From positions 1,094,001 through 1,158,000 of the forward strand of contig NZ_AP023213.1 of assembly GCF_014218275.1 (NCBI RefSeq): a stretch of DNA of 64,000 nt, written 5' to 3'. Below the pieces are notes generated by a model that searched no databases, was not told the DNA's origin, and saw only the letters and a program-made list of their open reading frames with translations. Origin of the DNA: Citrifermentans bremense (GTDB lineage: Bacteria > Desulfobacterota > Desulfuromonadia > Geobacterales > Geobacteraceae). The translations under genes and the position numbers were made by a program. This document shows, one piece after another, positions 55,561 through 64,000 of this stretch (its first letter is position 1; every line of letters begins with the position of its first letter).

Positions 55561-57690
55561 TTGGACTTTTCTTGGAGTCTTGCTACATCGAGAAAGGAGA
55601 AGGTTATTTCATCCATCGACGTTTCCCATACCCGCAACATCGGGATCATTTCCCACATCGACGCAGGAAAAACCACCGTTACGGAGCGTATCCTCTTCTA
55701 CAGCGGGGAGACGCACAAGATGGGGGAGGTGCATGACGGCCAGGCGGTCATGGACTGGATGCCGCAGGAGCAGGAGCGCGGCATAACCATCACCGCCAGC
55801 GCAACGTCCTGCCGCTGGGGAGATTACCGGCTCAACCTGATCGACACCCCGGGGCACATCGACTTCACCATCGAGGTGGAGCGAAGCGTGCGCGTTCTGG
55901 ACGGGGCTGTCGCCATCTTCAGTGCGGTCGAGGGGGTACAGCCGCAAAGCGAACTGGTGTGGCGCCAGGCGGACCGCTACCGTGTCCCGCGCGTCTGTCT
56001 CATCAACAAGATGGATCGCATGGGGGCCGATTACAGCAACGTCCTGTCACAGATGGGGCAGCGTCTTGGGGCCAGGCCGGTGCTGCTGCAGCTTCCCGTC
56101 GGCGCCGAAGCTTCCTTCTCCGGGGTGATCGACCTCCTTTCCGAGGAATTTTTGACCTTCTCCGAGCAGGACCAGGGAAGGACGGTGGTGAGGGGGGAGG
56201 TGCCGCAGGACGCCGTCGAGGCGGTGCGTGAAGCGCGGCTTGAGTTGACGGAGGTGGCTGCGGATTTCGACGACCGGGTGATGGCGGCTTTCCTGGAGGG
56301 TAAGAAGGTGGAGACGGCGCTGCTGAAAGAGGCGCTGCGGCAGGGGACCCTTTCCTGCCAGATCTTTCCCGTCCTCTTCGGCTCTGCCCTAAGGAACAAG
56401 GGGGTGCAGCCGGTGCTGGATGCCGTATGCCTCTATCTTCCCTCGCCCATCGAGGTAGCGTCGCTGGTGGCCCGCAAGCCCGGCGGCGGTGACCCTGAGC
56501 CGGTCCTGTGCGATCCGGGGCGTCCCTTGGCCGCGTTCGCTTTCAAGGTGATGGCGGAGGAGGGGCGGCGGCTTACCTACCTGCGCATCTACAGCGGCAC
56601 CGTCAAGGCCGGGGCATCGCTTCTCAACGCTACCCGGGGGAACACCGAGCGGGTCCGGCACCTGTTCCACATGCACGCACACAAACGCGAGGAGGTAGCC
56701 GAGGCGACAGCGGGGGACATCGTCGCCGTCACCGGCTGCCAGTCGACCCTCACCGGCGACACCCTTTGCGATCAGGCGCATCCGCTGGTCCTCGAAGGGA
56801 TGACCATTCCCGAACCGGTGGTGTCGATCGCAGTGGAGGCCAAGGGGATTGAGGACCGGGCCGGGCTTCTCACTTCCCTGGAGTACTTCCAGTGGGAGGA
56901 CCCGACCTTCCGGGTGCACGAGGACCAGGAGACGGGACAGACCATACTGACCGGGATGGGGGAACTGCATCTGGAGGTGATCATAGACCGGCTGCGCCGC
57001 GAGTACGGGGTGCAGGTGAAGACGGGGAGACCGCGGGTGGTGTTCCGTGAGGCGCTAAGACGCGAGGTCGAGCGGCGCGAGGTGTTTCAGGCCCTGACCG
57101 AGAAGCGTCCGGAGAGGGCGGAGATCCTGCTGCGCCTGGTCCCCCTGTCACGCGGAAGCGGGATACGCATCGTCCTGCCGGAGCCGAAACCGCCTTTAAC
57201 GGCGGAGCTGCTTGCGACGTTGGAACAGAGCCTTCTGCAGGGATGTCAGGGAGGCGGACGGACCGGGTATGCGCTCACCGACCTGGAGGTGCAGGTGCTG
57301 GAGCTGCCGGTTGATCCGGGGATGCCGGCGCCAGGCGAGAATACGCTGAGGGCTGCGGCGCAACGGGGCCTGGCGCTCGCGGCGCGGGAAGCGGAGCCTT
57401 ACCTGCTAGAACCGATCATGAAACTGGAACTGGAGACACCGGCCGAGTACCTGGGAAAGGTGCTGGGAGGGCTGCAGCAAAAGCGCGGGAGGGTGGAGGG
57501 GCTGGACCGGCGGGGGGAGTTGGAGCTGGTGAAGGCCACGGTGCCGCTGGCGGAGATGTTCGGCTACATGACCGAGCTCAGAAGCGCGAGCAAGGGAAGA
57601 GGAAGCTATACCATGGAGTTCCAGGGGTTCGAGGAGGCGCCTCTCCAGGTGCAGGAGCAGTTCGGGCTTAGAGGTAGTTTCCACAGCTGA
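55561..57690 (+). CDS. elongation factor G-like GTPase (second EF-G type)
   Basis: About 700 residues with the EF-G order: GTPase domain (HIDAGKTT, DTPGHIDF, NKMDRMG), domain II (about 300-380), III, IV and V (GMGELHLEVIIDRLRREYGV, YMTELRSASKGRGSYTMEF). This is one of several EF-G-like paralogues, not in a str operon, so probably not the housekeeping fusA. The start is unclear: TTG 55534 and TTG 55561 are in frame, but the best ribosome site (AAGGAGAAGG) precedes an ATT at 55606, which is where the family's N-terminus would begin. Confidence 0.87.
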   Translation: MDFSWSLATSRKEKVISSIDVSHTRNIGIISHIDAGKTTVTERILFYSGETHKMGEVHDGQAVMDWMPQEQERGITITASATSCRWGDYRLNLIDTPGHIDFTIEVERSVRVLDGAVAIFSAVEGVQPQSELVWRQADRYRVPRVCLINKMDRMGADYSNVLSQMGQRLGARPVLLQLPVGAEASFSGVIDLLSEEFLTFSEQDQGRTVVRGEVPQDAVEAVREARLELTEVAADFDDRVMAAFLEGKKVETALLKEALRQGTLSCQIFPVLFGSALRNKGVQPVLDAVCLYLPSPIEVASLVARKPGGGDPEPVLCDPGRPLAAFAFKVMAEEGRRLTYLRIYSGTVKAGASLLNATRGNTERVRHLFHMHAHKREEVAEATAGDIVAVTGCQSTLTGDTLCDQAHPLVLEGMTIPEPVVSIAVEAKGIEDRAGLLTSLEYFQWEDPTFRVHEDQETGQTILTGMGELHLEVIIDRLRREYGVQVKTGRPRVVFREALRREVERREVFQALTEKRPERAEILLRLVPLSRGSGIRIVLPEPKPPLTAELLATLEQSLLQGCQGGGRTGYALTDLEVQVLELPVDPGMPAPGENTLRAAAQRGLALAAREAEPYLLEPIMKLELETPAEYLGKVLGGLQQKRGRVEGLDRRGELELVKATVPLAEMFGYMTELRSASKGRGSYTMEFQGFEEAPLQVQEQFGLRGSFHS

Positions 57691-57707
57691 GCGCTTCGCC
57701 TCCCTGC

Positions 57708-60700
57708 CTACCTGTCGCACCTCTTCATCACTTCGGTAAGGGCCTGCATGCTGTACGGCTTCTGGATGAAGTCGAGCAGGCCGGTACCGGTGAACTTCCC
57801 TGTCACCTCCTGCTCGCTGTAGCCGCTGGACATGATCACCTTCACCTCGGGATCGAGCGCCTTCAGCGCCACGAAGGTCTGCTCCCCATCCATCTGCGGC
57901 ATGGTGAGGTCCAGGATCACTAACTTGATTTCGGGCCGCGACCGGTAGATCTGCAGGGCGCTCGCGCCGGAAAGAGCCGTCACCACCTCGTAGCCCAATT
58001 GCCCCAGCATCATCGCCCCGATGTCGCAGATGGTCTCCTCGTCGTCGACAAGAAGAATGGTCCCGCTCCCCTGCCAATGTTCCTGCTCCTGCTCGGCTTC
58101 CTTCACCGGCACCGGGAGGTCGCTGGCCGGCAGCAGCACGGTGAAGGTGGTTCCCTTTCCGGGCTTGCTTTGCACCTTGATGGCGCCTCTGTGCCCCCTG
58201 ATGATACCGAGCACCGCCGACATGCCGAGCCCGCGACCGGTGAACTTGGTGGTGAAAAACGGGTCGAAGATGCGCAAAAGGGTGCCCTCGTCCATGCCGC
58301 AGCCGGTATCCGCCACTTGCAGGAAGATGAACTCACCTTCGACCAACTCGCAGTCGAACCAGGCCTCTTTGAGGTAGCTCTGATCGAAATACCGGTACCC
58401 GGTGCTGATCGATATGCTCCCCCCTTGTTCTCCGATGGCCTCCGAAGCGTTGATGACCAGGTTCATCACGATCTGGCGCAACTGCGTGGGGTCGGCCTGC
58501 ACCGAGGGGAGACTCGGGGCGAGCGAGAGCTTAAGCTCGGCCTTCTTGGACACCGAGACCTCAAGAAGGTGGATCATCTCCTCCAGCAGCAGGTTGACGT
58601 TCACCGGCTCCACGACGAACATCCCCTTGCCCGAATAGGCGAGCATCTGTTTGGCGAGATCGGCTGCCCTGACGGCGGCTTTCTCGATGTTCTGAAGGTT
58701 CTCTGTGGCGGGGGAGTCTGGATTTATGCGCATCAAGCCGAGGCTTGAGTTGCCAAGGATGCCGGTCAAGATGTTGTTGAAGTCGTGCGCTATGCCGCCG
58801 GCGAGGATGCCGAGGCTTTCCAGCTTTTGCGCGTGCAGAAGCTGCTGCTCCAGCCTTAGCCGCTCATCTTCGTGCAGGCTCCGCTCCATTTCCGCGGCGG
58901 CGCGCGGACTCACCATCTGGAGGATCTCCTCAGGGAGGTCCCTGTTTCCCAGCGATTTCTTGCTGATGGCGGCGATCAGCCCTATCGGCACGCCGTTGGA
59001 ACCCCAAAGCACCGTCCCCACGTAGCTCTCCGCCTTGATCTCCTGCAGCAGGGTGTCGGTCGGAAAAAGGTGGCGCACCCCTTGCCTGTAGCAGCATACG
59101 GTATTCCCCACCACCTCGGCGCAGGGGGTGTCCCGCAGGGTGTAGCGGATGTTATCCTCGAAGCTGCCGTCGAAGTAGACCGCCAGGGTGCGCGCGTACT
59201 GGTTCCCCTCCTCCAGCTGGTCGATGCAGACGAACTCCATGTCCAGGGACTGCGCCAGGTATTTCGCCAGGCGGTTGAAAAACTGCTCTCCCGGCTCCGA
59301 GACCGCCTGGGCCAGGAAAGCAAGGCACTCGTCGGTCCTCTTGCGCTTGGTGATGACGTCGAATACCAAGACGAAACACCCTGGCTCAGGGCTGTACACT
59401 GAAACCGCGAGCCATTCGCCGATGGCGGAGAGGAAGTACTCCAGCTGTTCGGGCTTGCCACTTAGGGCGACGCGCCTGAAGGCGGCTAGGAGATCCGGGT
59501 CCGACTTCCCTACCCCCGGCAGCACCTCGCTCATGCGCTTTCCCTTCACCCCGCGAAGCCCCGTCAGCCTCTCGAAGCTCTCGTTCACCTCCAGGTAGAC
59601 GAAGTCCATGGGGAGCTCCGAATCCAGGATCATCCTGCAGTAGGCGAAACCGTTCAGCATGTTGTCGAACAGCGAGCGGTATTTCTCCTCGCTTTTGCGC
59701 AGGCACTCTTCGGCGTGCTTGCTCCGGGTGATGTCCATGCCGCTGGCCTGGAACTCGACCACCTGTCCTTCGTCGTCGAGGATGACGCTGTTGTTCCACT
59801 TCTGCCACACCAGGCGGCCGTCGGGAAGCCAGGCCCGCACCTCGAGCACCTGCTCCTGGTGCTCAGCGTCCATAGACTCCACGGTGCGGATCAGGTGCTC
59901 GCGGTCCTGCAGGAATAAATACTGGTACAGGCTCTGTCCCAGCAGCTCATCGACGTGTTTTTGCATGTACCTGCTGAAGGTGTCGTTGACGAAGGTAAGA
60001 TAGCCTCCCCGGCGGTAGCGAACCACGAATTCAGCCTGGGTCTGCACGATGGCGCGATAGCGCCGTTCGCTGGAGCGCAGCGCCTCCTCCACCTGCTTGC
60101 GCTCGGTGAAGTCGACGTCGATGCAGAATAGCTCCGGCGGCAGGCCGGGGATGCGGACCACGGCGTGGCTGGAGAAGACCGGCACCGGCGAGCCGTCCTT
60201 TCGCATCAGTGTGATCTCGCCGGCCGGCGGCATAACGCCGGTCTCGGCGCCTTCTTTGATGGCGCGCCGGACCTCGTCCCGCAGCTCCGGGGGGATGATC
60301 AGTTCGACGAGGTTGTGCCCGAGCGCCTCTTCCTGCCTGTACCCGTAGATGGTCTCGTTGGCCCGGTTCCAGTAGTGGACGGTGCCGTCGGGGCCGTAGC
60401 CTTGGACGGCGACGTTGGGGATCGACTCCAGGAGGTTGCGGAAACGCGCCTCGCTCTCCTGGAGCTTGTCCTCGACCTCTTTGCGCTCGGTTATGTCGCG
60501 CCCGACCGACTGGTATTCGTATATCTGCCCCTTTTCGTCAAAGAGCGCGTGGTGGCTCCAGTGGTGCCAGCGCACGCTGCCGTCCTTCAGGACCACCCTG
60601 TTTTCGGTGTGGAAGAAGGTATGTTCGGCATCCAGCGCCTCGATCGCCATTACCAGCTGCTCTCGGTCGTCCTCGTGGATGAAAGGGTAGAAGGATTGCC

Positions 60701-61592
60701 CCAGCAGCTCTTCCCTGCCGGCGCCGACGTAGTCGCAGAGCGCGTCGTTGACGAAGGTGATGATCCCCCCGGGGAGATAGCGGTCCACGAACTCAAGCTG
60801 GTTGTTGATGACGGCCAGGTAGCGCTTTTCGCTTTGCTGCAGGGCCCTTTCCGCCACCTTCTTGCTGGTTATGTCCTGCAGGAAGGCGAGGAAGCGCCCG
60901 CTCTCCGGAATGAAGGTGGTGCTAACCTCCACCTCGATAAGCGTCCCGTCTTTCCTTCGGTGAGCGGTCTCGAAGCGGTCGTAGCAGGTGGCCACGATCT
61001 TCTCCGTGTGCTCCGTGATCTCGTGGCGGTTCTCCCATGCCTCGAAATCGTCGATGAACATGGAGGTTAACTCGTCGCGGCTGTAGCCGTACATGCGGCA
61101 GGCTGCGTCGTTTACCGAGAGGATTCTTCCTTCGGTGTCCGTGATCCAGTAGCCGTCCATGGAGGTGTTGGCGAGAAGCTCGTACTGAAGTGCGGCCTGG
61201 TGTTCCTGCTCCTTTATCAGCTTTTCCTGGGTGATGTCGTTGAGAACGATGCAGGCAACACCCTGCTTAAGCGGGATGGCATCGATCTTTACCCAGGCCG
61301 TGGCGTCGTTGTGAGGGGTATAGATCCCGCTGACGACGCCGCGAACGGGCTCCCCTTTTTGAAGCGCTATAACGGCCGGGTGCTGTTCCGGGGGGAGCTC
61401 GGTTCCCGCCGGCGAGAGGAGGCGCCATCGCGGCGTCTGCGGGGTATGCGCCATGAATTCGGCGCGGTCAAGGCACAGGAGGGAGAGTGCGGATGCATTT
61501 GCCTCGACGGGCTTTCCGTCAGCGTCCTGGCAGAACATGCCCTGGGACATGTTGTCGAACAACGCTTGCCAGTTCTGAAGCGAATTGAACAT
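57708..61592 (-). CDS. multi-PAS hybrid histidine kinase with receiver
   Basis: A 1294-residue soluble-type kinase. At least six PAS/PAC units (about 5-720, many ending in DITERK/DITRSK-like coils), a GAF-like domain (about 745-910), NtrB-type HisKA with H936 (GGIAHDFNNIL), HATPase_c (NLVINASEAIG, GRGLGMSAV) and a C-terminal receiver with D1228 (VILDLTMPQMDG). No membrane helix is seen. The ATG at 61592 follows GGAGGGCAG. No response regulator is nearby. Such a run of PAS units is typical of Geobacter sensors, and ligands are unknown. Confidence 0.9.
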   Translation of the reverse strand: MFNSLQNWQALFDNMSQGMFCQDADGKPVEANASALSLLCLDRAEFMAHTPQTPRWRLLSPAGTELPPEQHPAVIALQKGEPVRGVVSGIYTPHNDATAWVKIDAIPLKQGVACIVLNDITQEKLIKEQEHQAALQYELLANTSMDGYWITDTEGRILSVNDAACRMYGYSRDELTSMFIDDFEAWENRHEITEHTEKIVATCYDRFETAHRRKDGTLIEVEVSTTFIPESGRFLAFLQDITSKKVAERALQQSEKRYLAVINNQLEFVDRYLPGGIITFVNDALCDYVGAGREELLGQSFYPFIHEDDREQLVMAIEALDAEHTFFHTENRVVLKDGSVRWHHWSHHALFDEKGQIYEYQSVGRDITERKEVEDKLQESEARFRNLLESIPNVAVQGYGPDGTVHYWNRANETIYGYRQEEALGHNLVELIIPPELRDEVRRAIKEGAETGVMPPAGEITLMRKDGSPVPVFSSHAVVRIPGLPPELFCIDVDFTERKQVEEALRSSERRYRAIVQTQAEFVVRYRRGGYLTFVNDTFSRYMQKHVDELLGQSLYQYLFLQDREHLIRTVESMDAEHQEQVLEVRAWLPDGRLVWQKWNNSVILDDEGQVVEFQASGMDITRSKHAEECLRKSEEKYRSLFDNMLNGFAYCRMILDSELPMDFVYLEVNESFERLTGLRGVKGKRMSEVLPGVGKSDPDLLAAFRRVALSGKPEQLEYFLSAIGEWLAVSVYSPEPGCFVLVFDVITKRKRTDECLAFLAQAVSEPGEQFFNRLAKYLAQSLDMEFVCIDQLEEGNQYARTLAVYFDGSFEDNIRYTLRDTPCAEVVGNTVCCYRQGVRHLFPTDTLLQEIKAESYVGTVLWGSNGVPIGLIAAISKKSLGNRDLPEEILQMVSPRAAAEMERSLHEDERLRLEQQLLHAQKLESLGILAGGIAHDFNNILTGILGNSSLGLMRINPDSPATENLQNIEKAAVRAADLAKQMLAYSGKGMFVVEPVNVNLLLEEMIHLLEVSVSKKAELKLSLAPSLPSVQADPTQLRQIVMNLVINASEAIGEQGGSISISTGYRYFDQSYLKEAWFDCELVEGEFIFLQVADTGCGMDEGTLLRIFDPFFTTKFTGRGLGMSAVLGIIRGHRGAIKVQSKPGKGTTFTVLLPASDLPVPVKEAEQEQEHWQGSGTILLVDDEETICDIGAMMLGQLGYEVVTALSGASALQIYRSRPEIKLVILDLTMPQMDGEQTFVALKALDPEVKVIMSSGYSEQEVTGKFTGTGLLDFIQKPYSMQALTEVMKRCDR

Positions 61593-61945
61593 CTGCCCTC
61601 CTAGGAAAGGTGGAAAAAGCCCGGCACTGTCAGCAGATGGCTGAACTCTATCGATGCTTATAACAGATCCAGGTGATTGTTCAACGTCTTGTGTCAGAGC
61701 AGCTTTCTGATACACATTCGACACTGTATCTAACGTCCAGCGGCGAATCATGTTACTTAGCACCTTATCGGCGAGGTACCAATGCATCTTTAGTTAATAT
61801 TAGTTAGACAAATGTCAGGCAGCGCTGCCCTGGTTATAGCAACTGCAGACAAAGCATGACGTAATTCCCCTGTCTGATCCTGTCGCAGCGGCCACTACTG
61901 TGGTATCATGTGCCTTCGGCTCATCTGCCGTGCAAGGAGAGTTCG
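61593..61945. other. 353-bp divergent intergenic region
   Basis: Contains the kinase promoter (61657-61684) and a weak extended -10 (TGGTATCAT, 61901-61909) for the DUF523 gene. No gene or RNA was recognised. Confidence 0.6.
61657..61684 (-). promoter_or_regulatory. sigma-70 promoter for multi-PAS kinase
   Basis: Minus strand: TTGAAC, 16-bp spacer, TATAAG, about 65 bp before the ATG at 61592. Confidence 0.55.
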
Positions 61946-62896
61946 ATGACATCGCCTATAAAGATCGGTGTGAGTTCCTGCCTTCTGGGTGAGAAAGTCC
62001 GCTATGACGGTGGGCACAAGCATGACCGCTACGTAACCGACGTGCTCGGCAGGTTCTTCCAATTCGTCCCGGTCTGCCCAGAGGTGATGTGCGGCATGCC
62101 GGTGCCGCGCGAGGCGATGCGGCTGGAGGGGGACCCTGCGGCGCCGAGGCTTGTCACCCACAAGAGCAGGGCGGACAAGACCGAACAGATGCTGGCGTTT
62201 TGCCGCACCAAGGTGGAGGAACTGGCCTTGGAGGATCTCTGCGGCTTCATCTTCAAGAAGGGTTCCCCCAGTTCCGGCCTTTTCCGGGTCAAGGTGTACG
62301 ATGAGGCCGGCGTCCCCTCGAAAACCGGCAGCGGTCTCTTCGCCGCCGCGGTGGCAAGGCGCTTCCCGCACCTCCCGCTGGAGGAGGAGGGGAGGCTCGC
62401 CGATCCCCGCCTGCGGGAGAACTTCATCGAGCGGGTCTTCAGCTACCGACGCTGGAAGGATTTCCTTGCGGGGCGCCCGGACCTGGGAGGACTGGTTCAG
62501 TTCCACACCCGGCAAAAGCTCCTGGTCATGTCCCACAGCACGCAGCTCTACCGCGAGATGGGGGCGCTGGTCGCCCGAGGCAAGGAGATGGCTTGGCCGG
62601 AGCTCGAGGAGCGCTACCAGGAGCTCTTCATGCGGGCCCTGGAGCTGCAGGCCACGGTGAAGAAGCAGACCAACGTGCTGATGCACATCATGGGGTACTT
62701 CAAAAAGGAGCTTGGGGGGGACGAGAAACAGGAGCTCTTGGAACTGATCGGGCAGTACCACGACGGCCTGGTCCCCCTGGTGGTGCCGGTCACCCTCCTG
62801 AAGCACTACGTCTACAAGTACCGTCAGCAGTATTTGCAGCAGCAGGTCTACCTCTCCCCCCACCCGGCGGAGCTGATGCTGCGCAACCACGCTTGA
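61946..62896 (+). CDS. DUF523-DUF1722 fusion protein (YbgA-like)
   Basis: A 316-residue protein. The N-terminal DUF523 (about 1-150) carries SSCLLGEKVRYDGGHKHDR, VCPEVMCGMPVPREAM and LCGFIFKKGSPSSG; the C-terminal DUF1722 (about 180-310) has QFHTRQKLLVMSHS and LMHIMGYFKKEL. Both parts are common together in bacteria; a link to nucleotide or thiouracil (TudS-type) chemistry has been shown for some DUF523 proteins, but not for this form. The ATG at 61946 follows AAGGAG. Confidence 0.87.
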   Translation: MTSPIKIGVSSCLLGEKVRYDGGHKHDRYVTDVLGRFFQFVPVCPEVMCGMPVPREAMRLEGDPAAPRLVTHKSRADKTEQMLAFCRTKVEELALEDLCGFIFKKGSPSSGLFRVKVYDEAGVPSKTGSGLFAAAVARRFPHLPLEEEGRLADPRLRENFIERVFSYRRWKDFLAGRPDLGGLVQFHTRQKLLVMSHSTQLYREMGALVARGKEMAWPELEERYQELFMRALELQATVKKQTNVLMHIMGYFKKELGGDEKQELLELIGQYHDGLVPLVVPVTLLKHYVYKYRQQYLQQQVYLSPHPAELMLRNHA

Positions 62897-62944
62897 CCAT
62901 CCGCAAAAGAATGACCCATCCTACCAAGCCAGAGGGATCTCATC

Positions 62945-64000
62945 ATGGAAGCCACGCGGGAAATATACTGGAACGTAAACCACTCCCTCATCTGGGTGAT
63001 GTACCTCTTCGCCTTTCTTGCCATTGGGGCTTGCGCCTGGGGCTTTTGGCGGCGTCTTCCCATGTACCGGCAGGGAAGGCAGCGCCTTGACCGGCTGGAC
63101 CGTCTTGCCGAACGCGTCCAGCACTTCCTGAAGGGGATGTTTTCGCAGGCGAAGGTGCTGCGGGTTCCAGTGCCGGGGACGCTGCATGCCTTTTTCTACT
63201 GGGGCTTTTTGCTCCTTTTCATCGGCACCCTTTTGATCATGCTGCAGGCAGACTTCACCGCACCGCTGTTCAACAGGGTATTTCTGCAGGGGAACTTCTA
63301 CCGCGGATACTCCCTGGTGCTTGACCTGGCGGGGCTCGCGGCGATCGTCATGCTGGGGGGGCTTTTGGTGCGCCGCTGGTTCGTGAAACCAAAGGGACTT
63401 CCGACCAGCGCAGACGACTACCTGGCGCATGCCCTGCTCTTCGCCATCCTCCTGACGGGATTCGTGGTCGAGGGGCTCCGGATGGCCTCTACCGAGATCG
63501 GGATCAACCCGGAACTGGCCCGCTGGTCCCCGGTGGGGGGGATTTTCGCCCGGCCGTTCGTAGGGATGGACCTGGGACGGATTTCCCTGATCCACAAGAC
63601 ACTTTGGTGGGGGCACCTGTTCCTGGCTTTGTCCTTTATTGTCGCCATTCCCTTGACCAAACTGCGGCATCTCTTCACCACGCCGGTCAACTACCTCTTC
63701 ACCGACCTGAGGCCCAAGGGGGCTATCGCCACCATCGACCTGGAGGACGAGAAGGCGGAGCAGTTCGGCGTCGCCACCGTGAAGGATTTTTCCTGGAAGG
63801 ACCTCTACGACCCCGACGCCTGCACGGTCTGCAAGCGCTGCCAGGACCGCTGCCCGGCCTGGAACACGGAAAAGCCGCTTTCCCCCATGAAAGTGGTGCT
63901 GCAGATAGGTGAGGTGGCGGCAGCGACGCCGCAGGCCGACCTTTGCCGCACCGTCACCGAAGAGGTCCTTTGGGACTGCACCACCTGCCGGGCCTGCCAG
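62945..64000 (+). CDS. membrane-bound HdrD/GlpC-like iron-sulfur protein, 3' end missing
   Basis: 352 residues are visible and the gene runs out of the window. Five or six membrane helices (about 14-35, 80-100, 118-140, 158-178, 215-238) resemble NarI-like cytochrome b subunits; FYWGFLLLFIGTLL and HLFLALSFIVAIPLTKLRHL carry histidines suited to heme. A 4Fe-4S ferredoxin part follows (CTVCKRCQDRCP, then CTTCRACQ at the cut). This is the fused DsrMK/HdrDE type that moves electrons between quinone and a soluble partner. It begins 48 bp after the DUF523 gene. Confidence 0.88.
   Translation, partial: MEATREIYWNVNHSLIWVMYLFAFLAIGACAWGFWRRLPMYRQGRQRLDRLDRLAERVQHFLKGMFSQAKVLRVPVPGTLHAFFYWGFLLLFIGTLLIMLQADFTAPLFNRVFLQGNFYRGYSLVLDLAGLAAIVMLGGLLVRRWFVKPKGLPTSADDYLAHALLFAILLTGFVVEGLRMASTEIGINPELARWSPVGGIFARPFVGMDLGRISLIHKTLWWGHLFLALSFIVAIPLTKLRHLFTTPVNYLFTDLRPKGAIATIDLEDEKAEQFGVATVKDFSWKDLYDPDACTVCKRCQDRCPAWNTEKPLSPMKVVLQIGEVAAATPQADLCRTVTEEVLWDCTTCRACQ

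Overview
The window is about 62% GC chromosomal DNA that reads like a Geobacter-group deltaproteobacterium (Geobacter / Geomonas / Citrifermentans type). This is inferred from gene content and order, not from a search: the pheA-tyrA-aroA-cmk-ispH-rpsA-ihfB run, an archaeal-type S-adenosylmethionine synthetase, CheX, many PAS sensor kinases, a sigma-54 response regulator and a membrane-anchored HdrD-like iron-sulfur protein.

Layout. 1-9.4 kb: partial secreted protein, Dabb and SEC-C proteins, MetY, a class I aminotransferase, an NtrC-type regulator with FxsA, archaeal-type MAT, CheX and a CBS-domain membrane protein. 9.5-12.1 kb (minus strand): terC and htpX behind a clear yybP-ykoY manganese riboswitch, then an ANTAR regulator. 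12.2-21.6 kb: a YbhFSR-like drug/lipid exporter operon (adaptor, two ATPases, two permeases) interrupted by two sensor-kinase genes. 21.7-26.3 kb: NUDIX hydrolase, HDOD protein, MnmA, RdgC, a small lipoprotein and a DUF503 protein. 26.4-31.9 kb: a MacAB-like exporter with two separate FtsX-type permeases, then a membrane protein of unknown role. 32.0-39.3 kb: aromatic amino acid, CMP kinase, isoprenoid, ribosomal S1 and IHF genes, ending in tRNA-Leu(TAA).

39.26-50.79 kb is an integrative and mobilizable element inserted in the 3' end of that tRNA. It has a P4-type integrase, AlpA-like regulator, a two-gene toxin-antitoxin-like pair, a MobC-like protein and a MobF relaxase. Its right part (about 46.8-50.8 kb) has much lower GC. 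There, three imperfect palindromes with the architecture of integron attC sites (AAC/GTT ends, unpaired spacer, 11-12 bp stem with one bulged G) each follow a gene or gene group: a DUF2971 protein, a membrane protein, and a set of three small proteins. This cassette-like array without an integron integrase is the most unusual part of the window.

50.8-64 kb returns to the chromosome: a non-coding minisatellite with an 83-bp higher-order repeat, a DHFR-like reductase, a DUF3943 protein, a PPOX-fold protein, a YkgJ-like protein, a BON protein, a second type of EF-G whose start codon may be ATT, a 1294-residue multi-PAS hybrid kinase, a DUF523/DUF1722 protein and the start of a membrane HdrD-like protein. 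Several dispersed non-coding repeat families sit in the intergenic regions. All calls come from reading the sequence; no database search or folding program was run.
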